The notes: generated from the sequence alone by a model not told the origin. Shown: positions 32,014-44,776, counted from the first letter of the stretch. The stretch is 64,000 bases of DNA from Pseudoglutamicibacter albus (GCF_022346425.1 NZ_JAKRCW010000009.1:1-64000); one strand, 5' to 3'. Program-made: numbers and translations.

Positions 32014-35000
32014 TCACGATTCCTGCCCGTCCGAGCCCGGCTCGTCCGATTCCTGCCAAGGAATGTGAACCTCAGGAACCTCAACTCCAGGCACGTCAAC
32101 ACCGAGTTGCGAGGCGATGTCGCGAGCCACCGCATCGGGGTCTTTGAACACGTCGATGGTCCACAGCTGGACCGGCTTCCACCCACGGTTCTCAAGCGCT
32201 TCGGGGACAATACGTGTGCGGCTACGCACCGACTGTTGCGCATACTCCGGGGAGGAATCCACGCTGATCGCAAGCGGCGCAGTCTTGAGCCACACCGGCC
32301 CATACACCGCCATGTCCACGCCGAAACCAGGGTGCTGGATCACGATGAGGTCATAGGCCTGGAGCCGTTGAGACAAGTCCGCCATCAACGCACCCACATG
32401 CCACTGCTGCCCCTGGACCTCATCGGCAGAATGCTGTTCCCAGCTTGCCGCGAGCGTTGGCGTTTCGGTCTGGGTAGCGGTCTTGAAGGCAGGCCGCAAC
32501 AGTTGGTATGTGCGCGGCTCTTCAACCGAGCGCATCAAGCGAGTCAACAGCTCCATCCCGGAACGCGCCGGGGTCTTGTCTTCGAGCGGGCCGCTGTGGG
32601 CCACAACCATGCGCTCTTCAAGCTCCTCAAGCGGCAGAGCACACACCAGATACAGTCGCGAACGTGCAGCCGAAACGCTCGTCATCACATACCGCAAACC
32701 GTTACGGCTATTCAGCTCACCAAAATGCTGAGGCTGGCGCCCCTGCGGGCTGTTAGCGAAACCCAACGAGAAAATCACGCTATCGCGCCGCAAACCATCA
32801 ACACGGTCAGCCGAGGTCACAATAAACGGCTCATACCGCCGCTGGAAAGCGGGCATCGCGTTCGGATGATGCGGAAGCGCATTGCTGATCCCACGAGCCA
32901 ACTGCTGGGCATGCTCGGCGGTACCGGCGATCACGGCAAGGGAACGGTGAGGATGCTGAGTGAGTTGCTCAAACACCAGCCGAACAACCTTCTCTACCTC
33001 AGTCGGGGTCGAGGTCACGGTGCCGCGGCCCGCTGGGGCGTGCGGATGTTCAATCCGGATCAGCTCAACACTGGACTCGGCGGTAGCCGGAGTTGGATAA
33101 GCCTTCATTCCTTGCTCGTATTGAGCGCTCAACGTCTCGATGAAACGCTCATCCAGAACACGATTATTGCGTCTCAAACTACGGCGCAACGTCACCCGGT
33201 TCAAAGCCTCGAACGCGCTCAACGGGGTGTCTTCTCCCCTGCCTGCGTTGAGAGGCTTATCAACTTCGACGTTCAACCGCAGCGGCACACCCGTGTTCGG
33301 ATCACCGATCGCCAAAACCTGATCAACGCGGCTGATGGTCGTCAACGAAGACTCAAGCGCCAGCGACTCCGCATCAAGCAAGATCGCGGCATCGAAACGC
33401 GACCAGCGCGGCAAAACGGTCGGCAAATACAGCGGAGCCCCCACCCAGACAGGGGTCGCCGAACCCACAACCGCCGGAGCGAGTGCCGCAAGTTGCTGCG
33501 GGGTCGGATCCCCCACCTTCAGCAACGCACGCATATCGCGGGCACCGACCCGGTGATCAGCGATCGCAGCCTTCCACCGGTACGCGAGTGCCGCAGCCAC
33601 CCGATCCGCACCCTGAACAATATGGAGAGCATCCGCGCGCTCGAACTCCTCGCGGATCTTCTCCAGCTCCTCGGAGCTCTGCAACGCCAGATAGTCGTCT
33701 CCGGAAATCATCGCTTCCAGGACCGACTGCCACCACGCAAGCTCAACTTCTTGCTCCAGAGCATCAAACTTCACATGGCGTTGCGCGAAATCATCCAGGA
33801 GCTCACCCAGCCCCTTCTCGCGCAACGTCTCCATCAACAGTGTCCGCTCCGGCAAGGTTTCCAGGTCAGACTTCTTCTCTTGCAGCAACGCCAATCGCTG
33901 CTGCAACGCATCCGTGGGAAGGGAATCCAGCCGAGCCTCGTGATCAGGCAGCACCGACTGCAACTGGTTCAAGCTACTCAACACGTTGCGGAACGTCTGA
34001 AGAACCCGCTCAAGCCCCGCCGGGATCGAAGGGTACCGGTTGTCAGTGGCAAGGCTCTCCCACTCAACCCGTTGCTCACGCACCTGTGTCAGCGCCGTAT
34101 GCAAGTCATCGATGTGCACGCCAGGGCGCACGTATTCCTTAGCGACGCGACGCAGACGAGAACGGGTCATCGCAGACATCTCAACGCCGCGTTCACGGCG
34201 CCACTGCGAAGGCGCTGTTGCAGCGATCAAGTCATCGACCGGTTTATCGAAAATATCCGGTTCGAACAGGTCCAAACTACGCCGCACCGCAACCAAAAGA
34301 CGCAACGTATCGCCCCACTGAGCGAAAGACTCAACAGGCTTGATCCGCGTCGAAGCCGCGGTGTTCTCAAGAGTCTCACACAAGTCCGGGACCGAATCCG
34401 CAAGCTCATTGACCAAAGCAACCGCCGCCTCGGCCTCCCCACGGTTACGCAGCCGCGAGCCATACCAGGGGCTATCCAGCGACTCTTGAGAGAAGCCACC
34501 CAGCTCGGCCACACGCTGCAACTGCTCGACCACCGGCGCCCTGTCCGGCATCGCGTCCAAAACCGAGCGCTTCAAACGCACGGTGGTTGCCGGCGCGTTC
34601 TCACCGGAAGACAAACGCGCAAGCTCCTGCATCGCGTCCAACGGGGAGGCGCCCCACCGCGAACGCACCGAATGCAACGAACGGATATGCTCCACCAGAT
34701 CGCCCCGGTAAGCGCGAGCCACGGAATCGTTCGCCGAAGAATCAGCTCCGTGCGTGCGTTCGTTACGCAAGATCGCGTCCGTGAGCCGTTCACGCAGCAC
34801 TTCCGGATCGGCGTTACGGTCAAGCTTCACCAGCGTCGTGTCAAGGCTCACGCGGGCGAACCTCTCCGTGACCTGCTGGATCGTGGACTCCCGCTCAGCA
34901 ACGATCAGAACTCGTTTACCGTCAGCCGCCAAACGTGCCGCAGCGTTGACAGCCAAGTTGATGCGTTCCGAACCCGGAGGCGCACTCACCGTGACCGACT

Positions 35001-35961
35001 TACCCTTAGACACCGCGTCCAAGACCGCGTAGGCGTCGTCATCCACGTCGGTAACCAGAAGCTCATCAGCTGGGTCCCGATCATCAGCGCCCGGGGTCAG
35101 GACATCATCCACGAGGCTCTGCGCCAGCTGGGGAGCAATCCCCTCGTGCTGGTCAGAAACAACCTCGTGATACCCGGTATCAGCCTCCTGAATGTCAGCG
35201 ACCTTCGTTGCCAAATCGTACGAGGCGCCCGCGTCCTCATCGACAGGGGCGAACTCATCAAGCAGAGCCGCGATGATCGGGTGGTTCACCGAAACAACAG
35301 ATGGGTCCACCGGATCGCTAGCGGTCGCGATCGTCGAAACGCACACGCGGTCTTCAATCACGATGTTCGTGTTGGCTTTCGCCGCGATGTCACGCAACAG
35401 GTTTACCGGCCCTGTTGGGTTGAAACGCGCGGTCCTGTACCCGGCGTTCAACACATCATCAGGATGGATATCAAGTCCGTAGGACGTATTCAGAAACCGC
35501 AGAAGAGTTTCATTGGGCACCGCACGGCCCATCAGCTGCAATTCTTCATCGTCAACACCGTCACGGCGCTGCAACGAAACACGGCCCAGCATCAGCGGCG
35601 AGGAGTAATACTCTGTGCGGCCCGAACGCAGCGTACGCCACGTGACCAAACCAGCCGCAACATAACCCACGTCAACGCCTCGGGACTCAGAAATTTCACG
35701 CACACGCGTAGCTATAGCCCGCACCGTGGAACGCGCTTGCTTGTACTGGACCGGGTCACGCAAAAGCGTGGACAAGCGGGTGCGGCGACCCGTGAGAAAC
35801 TGCGCCAAACCAGAGCGGTGGGCATGCGTCAGCTCAACCGCGTTCTTCTCCGTGGGAACAAAACGCAACAGCGAATCCGTACCAGCCGAACCACTCAACG
35901 ACTGAACCCAGTCACGAAAACGAGTCTCGGGGGTCTGCTGTACGCTCACCTGATTACTCAC
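32014..35961 (-). CDS. Helicase-like protein with degenerate motifs and a C-terminal nuclease-like domain
   Basis: A 1315-residue protein with the layout of large UPF1-like SF1 helicases. The N-terminal region (W-V-Q-S-L-S...L-L-R-F, L-T-H-A-H) resembles DUF4011. At about residue 327 the P-loop position reads A-P-P-G-S-E-R-I-N in place of P-P-G-T-G-K-T; the Walker B position reads L-L-D-A-E-S instead of D-E-A-S; motif III reads G-D-P-N-T-G and motif VI S-A-A-R-S-R-L-Y. A long coiled-coil insert lies between. The last 100 residues (L-I-V-I-Q-H-P-G-F-G-V-D-M-A, I-S-V-D-S-S) look like a restriction-endonuclease-type fold of the MTES_1575 kind. ATP hydrolysis is doubtful. GGAGG five bases before the GTG at 35961 fixes the start. 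Confidence 0.65.
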   Translation of the reverse strand: MSNQVSVQQTPETRFRDWVQSLSGSAGTDSLLRFVPTEKNAVELTHAHRSGLAQFLTGRRTRLSTLLRDPVQYKQARSTVRAIATRVREISESRGVDVGYVAAGLVTWRTLRSGRTEYYSSPLMLGRVSLQRRDGVDDEELQLMGRAVPNETLLRFLNTSYGLDIHPDDVLNAGYRTARFNPTGPVNLLRDIAAKANTNIVIEDRVCVSTIATASDPVDPSVVSVNHPIIAALLDEFAPVDEDAGASYDLATKVADIQEADTGYHEVVSDQHEGIAPQLAQSLVDDVLTPGADDRDPADELLVTDVDDDAYAVLDAVSKGKSVTVSAPPGSERINLAVNAAARLAADGKRVLIVAERESTIQQVTERFARVSLDTTLVKLDRNADPEVLRERLTDAILRNERTHGADSSANDSVARAYRGDLVEHIRSLHSVRSRWGASPLDAMQELARLSSGENAPATTVRLKRSVLDAMPDRAPVVEQLQRVAELGGFSQESLDSPWYGSRLRNRGEAEAAVALVNELADSVPDLCETLENTAASTRIKPVESFAQWGDTLRLLVAVRRSLDLFEPDIFDKPVDDLIAATAPSQWRRERGVEMSAMTRSRLRRVAKEYVRPGVHIDDLHTALTQVREQRVEWESLATDNRYPSIPAGLERVLQTFRNVLSSLNQLQSVLPDHEARLDSLPTDALQQRLALLQEKKSDLETLPERTLLMETLREKGLGELLDDFAQRHVKFDALEQEVELAWWQSVLEAMISGDDYLALQSSEELEKIREEFERADALHIVQGADRVAAALAYRWKAAIADHRVGARDMRALLKVGDPTPQQLAALAPAVVGSATPVWVGAPLYLPTVLPRWSRFDAAILLDAESLALESSLTTISRVDQVLAIGDPNTGVPLRLNVEVDKPLNAGRGEDTPLSAFEALNRVTLRRSLRRNNRVLDERFIETLSAQYEQGMKAYPTPATAESSVELIRIEHPHAPAGRGTVTSTPTEVEKVVRLVFEQLTQHPHRSLAVIAGTAEHAQQLARGISNALPHHPNAMPAFQRRYEPFIVTSADRVDGLRRDSVIFSLGFANSPQGRQPQHFGELNSRNGLRYVMTSVSAARSRLYLVCALPLEELEERMVVAHSGPLEDKTPARSGMELLTRLMRSVEEPRTYQLLRPAFKTATQTETPTLAASWEQHSADEVQGQQWHVGALMADLSQRLQAYDLIVIQHPGFGVDMAVYGPVWLKTAPLAISVDSSPEYAQQSVRSRTRIVPEALENRGWKPVQLWTIDVFKDPDAVARDIASQLGVDVPGVEVPEVHIPWQESDEPGSDGQES

Positions 35962-36022
35962 TCCATCCTCCATGGCACGTCAATACTCCACGGTAGTTCA
36001 CGCGAGCCAGCAGAACGCGCAA

Positions 36023-36069
36023 CGCCGCGGCAAACACATGCATCTACAACACATGTGGTTGCCGCGGCG
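36023..36069. terminator. Long hairpin between guaA and the helicase-like gene
   Basis: An 18-bp stem, 36023-36040 against 36052-36069, begins CGCCGCGGCAA and has one G-T mismatch around an 11-base loop. It lies after the guaA stop on the minus strand. No T-run follows. It is a likely terminator or attenuator between guaA and the next gene. Confidence 0.6.
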
Positions 36070-36132
36070 AAACGCTCACAACCCCAACAAGCGGGCCCAC
36101 AACCCGCCCGGTGGGGGCTTCTCAGGCGAGGA

Positions 36133-37716
36133 TTACTCCCATTCGATAGTTCCCGGTGGCTTCGAAGTCACGTCGACCACCACGCGGTTGACCCCATCGA
36201 CCTCGTTCGTGATGCGGTTAGAGATCTTCGCGATCAGCTCATACGGCAGGCGCGCCCAGTCCGCTGTCATCGCGTCCTCACTCGTGACAGGACGCAACAC
36301 AATCGGGTGGCCGTACGTGCGGCTATCCCCCTGGACACCCACCGAACGAACATCCGCGAGCAGCACGACCGGCATCTGCCACACTTCACGATCCAGGCCG
36401 GCGTTCGTCATCTCCTCACGGACAATCGCATCGGCCTCCCGCAACAGATCCAGACGCTGCTTATCCACCGCACCAATGATGCGGATACCAAGACCTGGAC
36501 CGGGGAACGGTTGACGGTGAACAATCTCATCCGGCAAACCAAGCTCAGTACCTACCGCACGGACCTCATCCTTGAACAGTTCACGCAGCGGCTCAACCAG
36601 CTCAAATTCAAGGTCTTCCGGCAAACCGCCCACGTTGTGGTGGCTCTTGATGTTGGCAGCACCTTCGCCGCCACCGGATTCAACAACGTCCGGGTACAGC
36701 GTGCCCTGGACCAAGAACGCGACGTCCTCACCCTCAGACTCAGCGATAATCTCCGCCTGGGCACGCTCAAACGTGCGGATGAACTGCTCACCGATGATCT
36801 TGCGTTTGGTCTCCGGGTCAGCAACACCCTTGAGTTTGTCCAAGAACACCTCGGAAGCGTCAACAACCTTCAGCACGGCCCCACCGTGAGCCTTACCGAA
36901 CGCCTGCTCGATCGCTTCCGATTCACCAGCACGCATCAAACCGTGGTCAACATACACGCACGTGAGCTGATCCCCCACAGCGCGCTGAACCAAAGCCGCA
37001 GCAACCGCGGAATCAACGCCACCGGACAAACCACAGATAGCGCGCTTGGTGCCGATCTGTTCGCGGATCCGGGCAACCTGATCCTCGACCACAGACTGCG
37101 CAGTCCAGTCCGGGCTCAAGCCAGCCGATTCGTACAAGAAGTTCTTCAAAAGCTGCTGACCGTGCGTGGAATGCTGGACCTCTGGATGCCACTGGACACC
37201 GTAAAGTTTGCGGTCCTCGTCAGCGAAAGCAGCCACCGGTGTGCGCTCCGTGGACGCCAGAACTGCGAACCCCTCAGGCGCCTCGGTCACGGCGTCCCCG
37301 TGGCTCATCCACGCGATCTGCGCATCCGGCAAGCCATCAAAGAGCGTGCACGTCTCACCCTTCGAAGCAACGGCGGTCGAGCCATACTCGCGCTGGTTGG
37401 TGTGCGAAACCGTGCCGCCCAAAGCGTTCGCCATCGCCTGGAAGCCATAACAAATACCCAAGGTTGGCAAACCGGTCTCAAACAAGCCCTCAGGAACCTT
37501 CGGCGCGCCATCGGCATACACCGAAGACGGACCACCGGACAAGATCAGGGCAACAGGGTTCTTCGCCAGGATCTGCTCGGTCGAAAACGTGTGCGGAACA
37601 ACTTCCGAATACACGTTAGCCTCACGTACACGCCGAGCAATCAGCTGCGCATACTGGGCCCCATAATCGATCACGAGCACCGGGCGCGGATGCGGGGGAT
37701 TTACTGCAGAAGTCAC
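36133..37716 (-). CDS. guaA: GMP synthase (glutamine-hydrolysing)
   Basis: A 527-residue two-domain enzyme converting XMP to GMP. The glutaminase half has the nucleophile in G-I-C-Y-G-F-Q (about residue 91) and the His-Glu pair in W-H-P-E-V. The synthetase half has the P-loop [10 protein letters not shown] and the dimer/XMP-binding end F-P-G-P-G-L-G-I-R...K-P-P-G-T-I-E-W-E. The start is taken as the GTG at 37716; a TTG two codons earlier is also in frame. guaA 3' ends are known integration sites in many bacteria, but here the end is clean. It shares the GMP branch with guaB and guaB3 about 2 kb away. Confidence 0.97.
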   Translation of the reverse strand: MTSAVNPPHPRPVLVIDYGAQYAQLIARRVREANVYSEVVPHTFSTEQILAKNPVALILSGGPSSVYADGAPKVPEGLFETGLPTLGICYGFQAMANALGGTVSHTNQREYGSTAVASKGETCTLFDGLPDAQIAWMSHGDAVTEAPEGFAVLASTERTPVAAFADEDRKLYGVQWHPEVQHSTHGQQLLKNFLYESAGLSPDWTAQSVVEDQVARIREQIGTKRAICGLSGGVDSAVAAALVQRAVGDQLTCVYVDHGLMRAGESEAIEQAFGKAHGGAVLKVVDASEVFLDKLKGVADPETKRKIIGEQFIRTFERAQAEIIAESEGEDVAFLVQGTLYPDVVESGGGEGAANIKSHHNVGGLPEDLEFELVEPLRELFKDEVRAVGTELGLPDEIVHRQPFPGPGLGIRIIGAVDKQRLDLLREADAIVREEMTNAGLDREVWQMPVVLLADVRSVGVQGDSRTYGHPIVLRPVTSEDAMTADWARLPYELIAKISNRITNEVDGVNRVVVDVTSKPPGTIEWE

Positions 37717-37756
37717 GTTCAAAGCCTATCGCGTTTACAGTGCACGATGCGCACGT

Positions 37757-38269
37757 TCAGTACCGGCGCAGCTGTTGCGGATTCTTTTGAAGCTCCTCAA
37801 CAACCTGCTGGTGAACCTTCTTCTCCATCACAAACGAAAGGAACGGAACCACCCCGCCCAACGCGATCAGGATCAACTGTTTCAAGTCCCACCGCATACG
37901 GGACCACAACATGAACGTCGCCAGCAAGTACACAACATAGAGCCAGCCGTGCACAATCAACACCGCAATCGAAACGTTGAACGCATCGACCACCATGCCA
38001 GGCTCAGCCAACGTGAACACGTTCGCCTCACCCGTGCGCAGCATCGTGCCGCCCGCATACGCGATCAAGTTGAACGCGTACTTCAGCACCATCTCAACAA
38101 CCAACAGCAACAACATGACACCGGTCGCATACGCGGCGATACGGAAGAACACCGCCGCGCCACGGATCTGGGTCTCAGTCCCGCCGAACCCCTGCCTACG
38201 TTGCGGCATCGGGTCATCCTCTGGAATAGGAACATCCTCCGGACGTGGAATGCCATTCTGCTCAGTCAT
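37757..38269 (-). CDS. DUF3817 membrane protein
   Basis: A 170-residue integral membrane protein matching the DUF3817 family of actinobacteria. A polar N-terminal tail of about 35 residues rich in Pro and Asp precedes three or four membrane segments. Motifs usual for the family are visible: F-R-I-A-A-Y-A-T-G at about 42, V-H-G-W-L-Y-V-V-Y at about 107, and G-G-V-V-P-F-L-S-F near 138. The role is unknown; homologues are often encoded near guaA or cytochrome-assembly genes. It starts two bases downstream of the SURF1 gene stop on the same strand, so the pair is likely one operon. Confidence 0.8.
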   Translation of the reverse strand: MTEQNGIPRPEDVPIPEDDPMPQRRQGFGGTETQIRGAAVFFRIAAYATGVMLLLLVVEMVLKYAFNLIAYAGGTMLRTGEANVFTLAEPGMVVDAFNVSIAVLIVHGWLYVVYLLATFMLWSRMRWDLKQLILIALGGVVPFLSFVMEKKVHQQVVEELQKNPQQLRRY

Positions 38270-38271
38270 CT

Positions 38272-39201
38272 CTACCCGTTCTCTCTACTTTCCGGCCCAG
38301 CAACACCCGGCGCTGAATCATCGCCTGTCCCGGCCTCCGGCTGGGTTTCGGTTGCGAGCCGCTGCCGCGCTTCAGCCTGAGCCTGTGCAACGCGGGCATC
38401 CTGCCGCTTCTGCCAGGCAGCCATCTCGGCCTCAAACTTCAATTCGTTCTGATAATCATCGCGAACCAGGCGCCACCACACAAACAGTGAGAACAGAGCG
38501 AACACAACCCACTCAACGCCATAGAACACGTTGAGCCAGTTCAAACGGTTCTCCCGCAAATACCCCGGCGCAACATACACGTGTTTCAGCTCATCTACCC
38601 CGGCCTTGACATCGTCCGGGCTCTGTTCAAACACCACCACGAAACCGGCATAAGCATCCCGGTTCCACATGTTCGACAAACGGGCCGCCGAGACGTCCTT
38701 CAAGACCGGCAGACCATGCATATCTGCCGAGCGGCCGGAAGCGATCGGCGCTTCAGATGGCAATAAACGGCCCGTAATGGTCACCTCGGTTGCGTCCGTG
38801 GCAGGCGGCACCTCCGTCTCGCCAGGTTGCCACCCCCTCACAACCGGCATCACATCAGAGACACCGTCGACCTCGAAAGCCTGAACAACCCAGAACCCCT
38901 GCTCGCCCTCAAAGAGCCGGTCCCGAACATAAGCCTGCGTGCCTTCGATGTAGCGGCCCTTCATCGTCACGATTTGATCAGCGTCCGCGTGAGTCATGTC
39001 CTTGCCCGGCTCAAAATGGCTCTCAAGCGGGACCGCTGTCTCTGACTTCTCTTGCGTGGTCGGCGCGTAGTCCATGGCCCGTTCAAACTGCCATTTACTG
39101 AGCCAAACGAACCCGGTTGACACCACCAAACACGCAAGCAGCAGTGCCAGCCATTTAGGTTGAAGCGCAGTCTTGAACACGCCCCTTATCTTATCGAGCA
39201 C
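38272..39201 (-). CDS. SURF1-family protein
   Basis: A 309-residue SURF1-like protein, associated with maturation of heme-copper cytochrome oxidases. Two membrane helices bracket an outside domain: W-L-A-L-L-L-A-C-L-V-V-S-T-G-F-V-W near the start, and V-F-Y-G-V-E-W-V-V-F-A-L-F near residue 235. The W-Q-F-E-R motif after the first helix, G-F-W-V-V-Q and V-V-R-G-W-Q are SURF1 hallmarks. The cytoplasmic tail is Ala/Gln/Glu rich. The start is uncertain: GTG at 39201 is used, GTG at 39180 is possible. It is immediately upstream of the DUF3817 gene. Confidence 0.82.
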   Translation of the reverse strand: MLDKIRGVFKTALQPKWLALLLACLVVSTGFVWLSKWQFERAMDYAPTTQEKSETAVPLESHFEPGKDMTHADADQIVTMKGRYIEGTQAYVRDRLFEGEQGFWVVQAFEVDGVSDVMPVVRGWQPGETEVPPATDATEVTITGRLLPSEAPIASGRSADMHGLPVLKDVSAARLSNMWNRDAYAGFVVVFEQSPDDVKAGVDELKHVYVAPGYLRENRLNWLNVFYGVEWVVFALFSLFVWWRLVRDDYQNELKFEAEMAAWQKRQDARVAQAQAEARQRLATETQPEAGTGDDSAPGVAGPESRENG

Positions 39202-39293
39202 CCCGTACGAGGCTTTAAACGCGCGCCCGCGCCCGTGTCTGCGCCACACCCCACAGCCGCCGAGAAACAAAGAACCATTGTTAGAATCCAGCC

Positions 39294-39530
39294 GTGCCCA
39301 TCCCTATCCGCAGACGCCACATCGCGCACATGCTGATCCTCACGTTCAGCTCAGGAATCATCGACGCGATCGGGTTCCTCGCACTAGGGCGCGTCTTCCC
39401 CGGCAACATGACCGGCAACGTCGCGATCCTCGGCGTTACGCTCTCGGGAGCGTCCGAACTCTCCGCGCTACGGCCTGCACTGGCCTTCGGGTTCTTCCTC
39501 TTCGGCGCCGCTATCGCCGGCGCGCACTAG
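39294..39530 (+). pseudogene. DUF1275 (YoaK-like) membrane protein, truncated
   Basis: From the GTG at 39294 the protein begins M-P-I-P-I-R-R-R-H-I-A-H-M-L, then T-F-S-S-G-I-I-D-A-I-G-F-L-A-L-G, F-P-G-N-M-T-G-N and F-G-F-F-L-F-G-A-A, the first two to three membrane helices of DUF1275 proteins. The family is normally about 220-240 residues with six helices; here TAG ends it at 78. Only a few further family-like codons (V-A-D-R-E-K-A) follow before a block of 16-bp tandem repeats. A deletion removing the last two thirds is likely. The truncated piece may not be functional. Confidence 0.75.
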
Positions 39531-39564
39531 CCGTAGCCGACCGCGAGAAAGCCCACCAGCGAAA

Positions 39565-39644
39565 TGTACTGACCAGTAGCTGTACTGACTGGCAGCTGTA
39601 CTGACCAGTAGCTGTACGGACTGGCAACTTTACGGACTAAGAAC
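39565..39644. repeat. Five 16-bp tandem repeats
   Basis: Units begin at 39565, 39581, 39597, 39613 and 39629. Units 1 and 3 are identical (TGTACTGACCAGTAGC); the others differ by a few bases, most in the last. The array occupies the space between the truncated DUF1275 gene and the guaB3 stop, which lies inside the last unit. The function is unknown; there are no spacers, so it is not CRISPR. Confidence 0.85.
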
Positions 39645-40779
39645 TGTATGGGGCCAGCACCATGTCGACGTGCTGGAAGTGTTTGAGGTCCACGTAACCG
39701 GTCGTGGCCATCGAGGAGCGCAGCATTCCGGCGAGGTTCGAGGTTCCGTCCGTGTGATGCGATGGCCCGTAGACAACCTGTTCGAGCGGGCCAACCGTGC
39801 CAACAAACACGCGGTCTCCGCGCGGCAGACGTTCGTGGGCGGCCTCCATGCCCCAGTGCCAGCCGTGACCGGGCGCTTCCTCGGCACGAGCCAGGGCGGT
39901 ACCCAACATCACGGCATCAGCACCACAGCCCAAAGCCTTGACGATGTCACCCGAGGTCGAGACGCCGCCATCAGCGATGACGTGCACGTAGCGGCCACCG
40001 GATTCATCCAGGTACGCGGTGCGTGCCGCAGCCACATCGGCGATTGCGGTCGCCATCGGTACGTGGATGCCCATCGCACGGCGGGTTGTGCCGGTAGCGC
40101 CGCCACCGAAACCAACCAGAACACCCGCCGCCCCGGTGCGCATCAAGTGCAACGCCGGGGTGTAGCCGGCAGCCCCACCCACGATCACCGGAACGTCGAG
40201 CTCGTAAATGAACTGCTTGAGGTTCAACGGTTCACGGCCCTCAGACACGTGCTCTGCCGAAACCGTGGTCCCGCGGATCACGAACAGATCCACGCCAGCT
40301 TCAAGCACCGTGCGGTAGTGCTCCTGGGTGCGCATCGGCGTCAAAGAACCAGCAACCACTACCCCGGCTTCACGGATCTCCGCTAGGCGCTCATGGATCA
40401 GCTCAGGACGGATCGGGGCCGCCAACAGTTCCTGCAGGCGGCGAGTCACCTTCGGGTTGGAGCCGCGTTGCTGAGCCGATTCAAGCGAGGCGATCTCCTC
40501 GAGCACCGCTTCAGGGTTCTCGTGGCGGGTCCAGATACCTTCCAGGTTCAGAACCCCTAGGCCGCCCAGCTTGCCCAAAGCGATCGCCGTCTTAGGTGAC
40601 ATCGCCGAATCCATCGGCGCCCCCATGAACGGCACATCGAACGTGAACGCGTCAATCTGCCACCTGGTCGACACGTCCTCCGGGTCACGTGTACGACGAT
40701 TCGGCACAATTGCCACATCATCGAGGGAATACGCGCGGCGGGCGCGACGATAACGGCCGATCTCAATCTCGCTAGTCAC
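39637..40779 (-). CDS. guaB3: GuaB3-family IMP dehydrogenase-related protein
   Basis: A 380-residue protein of the actinobacterial GuaB3 group, a homologue of IMP/GMP-metabolising TIM-barrel enzymes. It begins E-I-G-R-Y-R-R-A-R-R-A-Y and lacks the CBS domain pair seen in guaB. Barrel motifs are G-A-P-M-D-S, V-I-V-G-G-A-A-G-Y and H-V-I-A-D-G-G-V-S-T-S-G-D, with G-A-D-A-V-M-L-G-T. The loop that carries the catalytic Cys in true IMPDH is not evident, so its reaction may differ; its role beside GuaB is not settled. It follows guaB on the same strand, separated by a terminator-like hairpin. Confidence 0.88.
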   Translation of the reverse strand: MTSEIEIGRYRRARRAYSLDDVAIVPNRRTRDPEDVSTRWQIDAFTFDVPFMGAPMDSAMSPKTAIALGKLGGLGVLNLEGIWTRHENPEAVLEEIASLESAQQRGSNPKVTRRLQELLAAPIRPELIHERLAEIREAGVVVAGSLTPMRTQEHYRTVLEAGVDLFVIRGTTVSAEHVSEGREPLNLKQFIYELDVPVIVGGAAGYTPALHLMRTGAAGVLVGFGGGATGTTRRAMGIHVPMATAIADVAAARTAYLDESGGRYVHVIADGGVSTSGDIVKALGCGADAVMLGTALARAEEAPGHGWHWGMEAAHERLPRGDRVFVGTVGPLEQVVYGPSHHTDGTSNLAGMLRSSMATTGYVDLKHFQHVDMVLAPYSS

Positions 40780-40823
40780 GATCCAAGGCTATCAACAGCC
40801 CAGCGGGAAAGCCCTTAAATAAC

Positions 40824-40853
40824 GGTGGCGGCCCCAGCTCAGGGGCCACCACC
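40824..40853 (-). terminator. Hairpin terminator after guaB
   Basis: GGTGG-C-GGCCCC and GGGGCC-A-CCACC pair with one mismatch around a short loop. On the minus strand it follows guaB (40902) and precedes guaB3, with an AT-rich GTTATTTAAG after the stem. It may only partly terminate, since guaB3 lies 45 bp beyond. Confidence 0.65.
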
Positions 40854-40901
40854 GGTAACAGGGTTGAAAGCGTGCGGTAACAAGCCCTGTGGGCTTGTTC
40901 C

Positions 40902-42581
<1,680 letters not shown>

Positions 42582-42621
42582 CTAGCGCGATAGCCGGTTG
42601 CGCCGGGCCGGGAGGAAGAGT

Positions 42622-44238
<1,617 letters not shown>

Positions 44239-44292
44239 TCAACCGGGTTACGGGAGGCCGCTAGATCAAGAGTTGTGAGAAACCGGGAAGGG

Positions 44293-44589
44293 TTACTTCT
44301 CGACTACTGCGAGCACGTCACGAGCGGACAGTACGAGGTATTCCTCGCCGCCGATCTTGACTTCGGTGCCGCCGTACTTGGAGTAGATCACGACGTCGCC
44401 TTCCTGGACGTCCACTGGGATGCGGTTGCCCTTGTCATCCACGCGGCCTGCACCAACGGCAACAACCTTGCCTTCCTGAGGCTTCTCCTTGGCGGTGTCT
44501 GGGATCACCAGGCCGGAAGCGGTGGTCTGCTCGGCTTCGAGCTGCTGGATGACGATGCGATCTTCGAGGGGCTTGATAGAGATCGGCAT
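44293..44589 (-). CDS. groES: Co-chaperonin GroES
   Basis: A 98-residue lid protein for GroEL. It opens [13 protein letters not shown], with the mobile loop [11 protein letters not shown] that contacts GroEL, then [12 protein letters not shown] and ends V-L-A-V-V-E-K. Length and motifs are standard. AAAGGAGAGG lies four bases before the ATG at 44589, far better than any upstream in-frame start. First gene of the groES-groEL pair, downstream of two CIRCE operators. Confidence 0.97.
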   Translation of the reverse strand: MPISIKPLEDRIVIQQLEAEQTTASGLVIPDTAKEKPQEGKVVAVGAGRVDDKGNRIPVDVQEGDVVIYSKYGGTEVKIGGEEYLVLSARDVLAVVEK

Positions 44590-44700
44590 GGGACCTCTCC
44601 TTTGCGTAATAGACCTGTAGGTGTACGGGCCATACAACGCGTCCTCCGGGCGTCGTCGCGGGTGTCGACCGGAAGCAGCTGATGGCTTGCGCACTCGGAT

Positions 44701-44727
44701 TTAGCACTCTCGGCTTCCGAGTGCTGA
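44701..44727 (-). promoter_or_regulatory. CIRCE operator 1 (HrcA site)
   Basis: TTAGCACTC - 9 bases - GAGTGCTGA matches the CIRCE consensus TTAGCACTC-N9-GAGTGCTAA in 17 of 18 positions. It lies about 110 bp upstream of groES. HrcA would repress groESL here until heat shock. Confidence 0.92.
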
Positions 44728-44751
44728 TGTCTTCCACTTTAGGAAGTTATC

Positions 44752-44776
44752 TGGCACTCGGTCAAGATGAGTGCCA
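44752..44776 (-). promoter_or_regulatory. CIRCE operator 2 (HrcA site)
   Basis: TGGCACTC - 9 bases - GAGTGCCA is a second CIRCE-like dyad with the same 9-base spacing, perfect over eight bases per arm. A minus-strand TTGACC (44762-44767) inside its centre could be the -35 box of the groESL promoter, so HrcA binding would block polymerase. Confidence 0.85.

Noticed and set aside
36133-36160. guaA 3' end considered as another integration site
   Set aside because: No duplicated guaA end or integrase was found nearby; the flank looks ordinary.
31615-37914. A 2,099-codon open frame on the plus strand
   Set aside because: It lies antisense to the helicase-like gene and guaA, is rich in Arg/His/Gln with no domain pattern, and results from the biased third-position GC of the real minus-strand genes.
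39565-39644. Considered as a CRISPR array
   Set aside because: Units are contiguous 16-mers without spacers and no cas genes are nearby.
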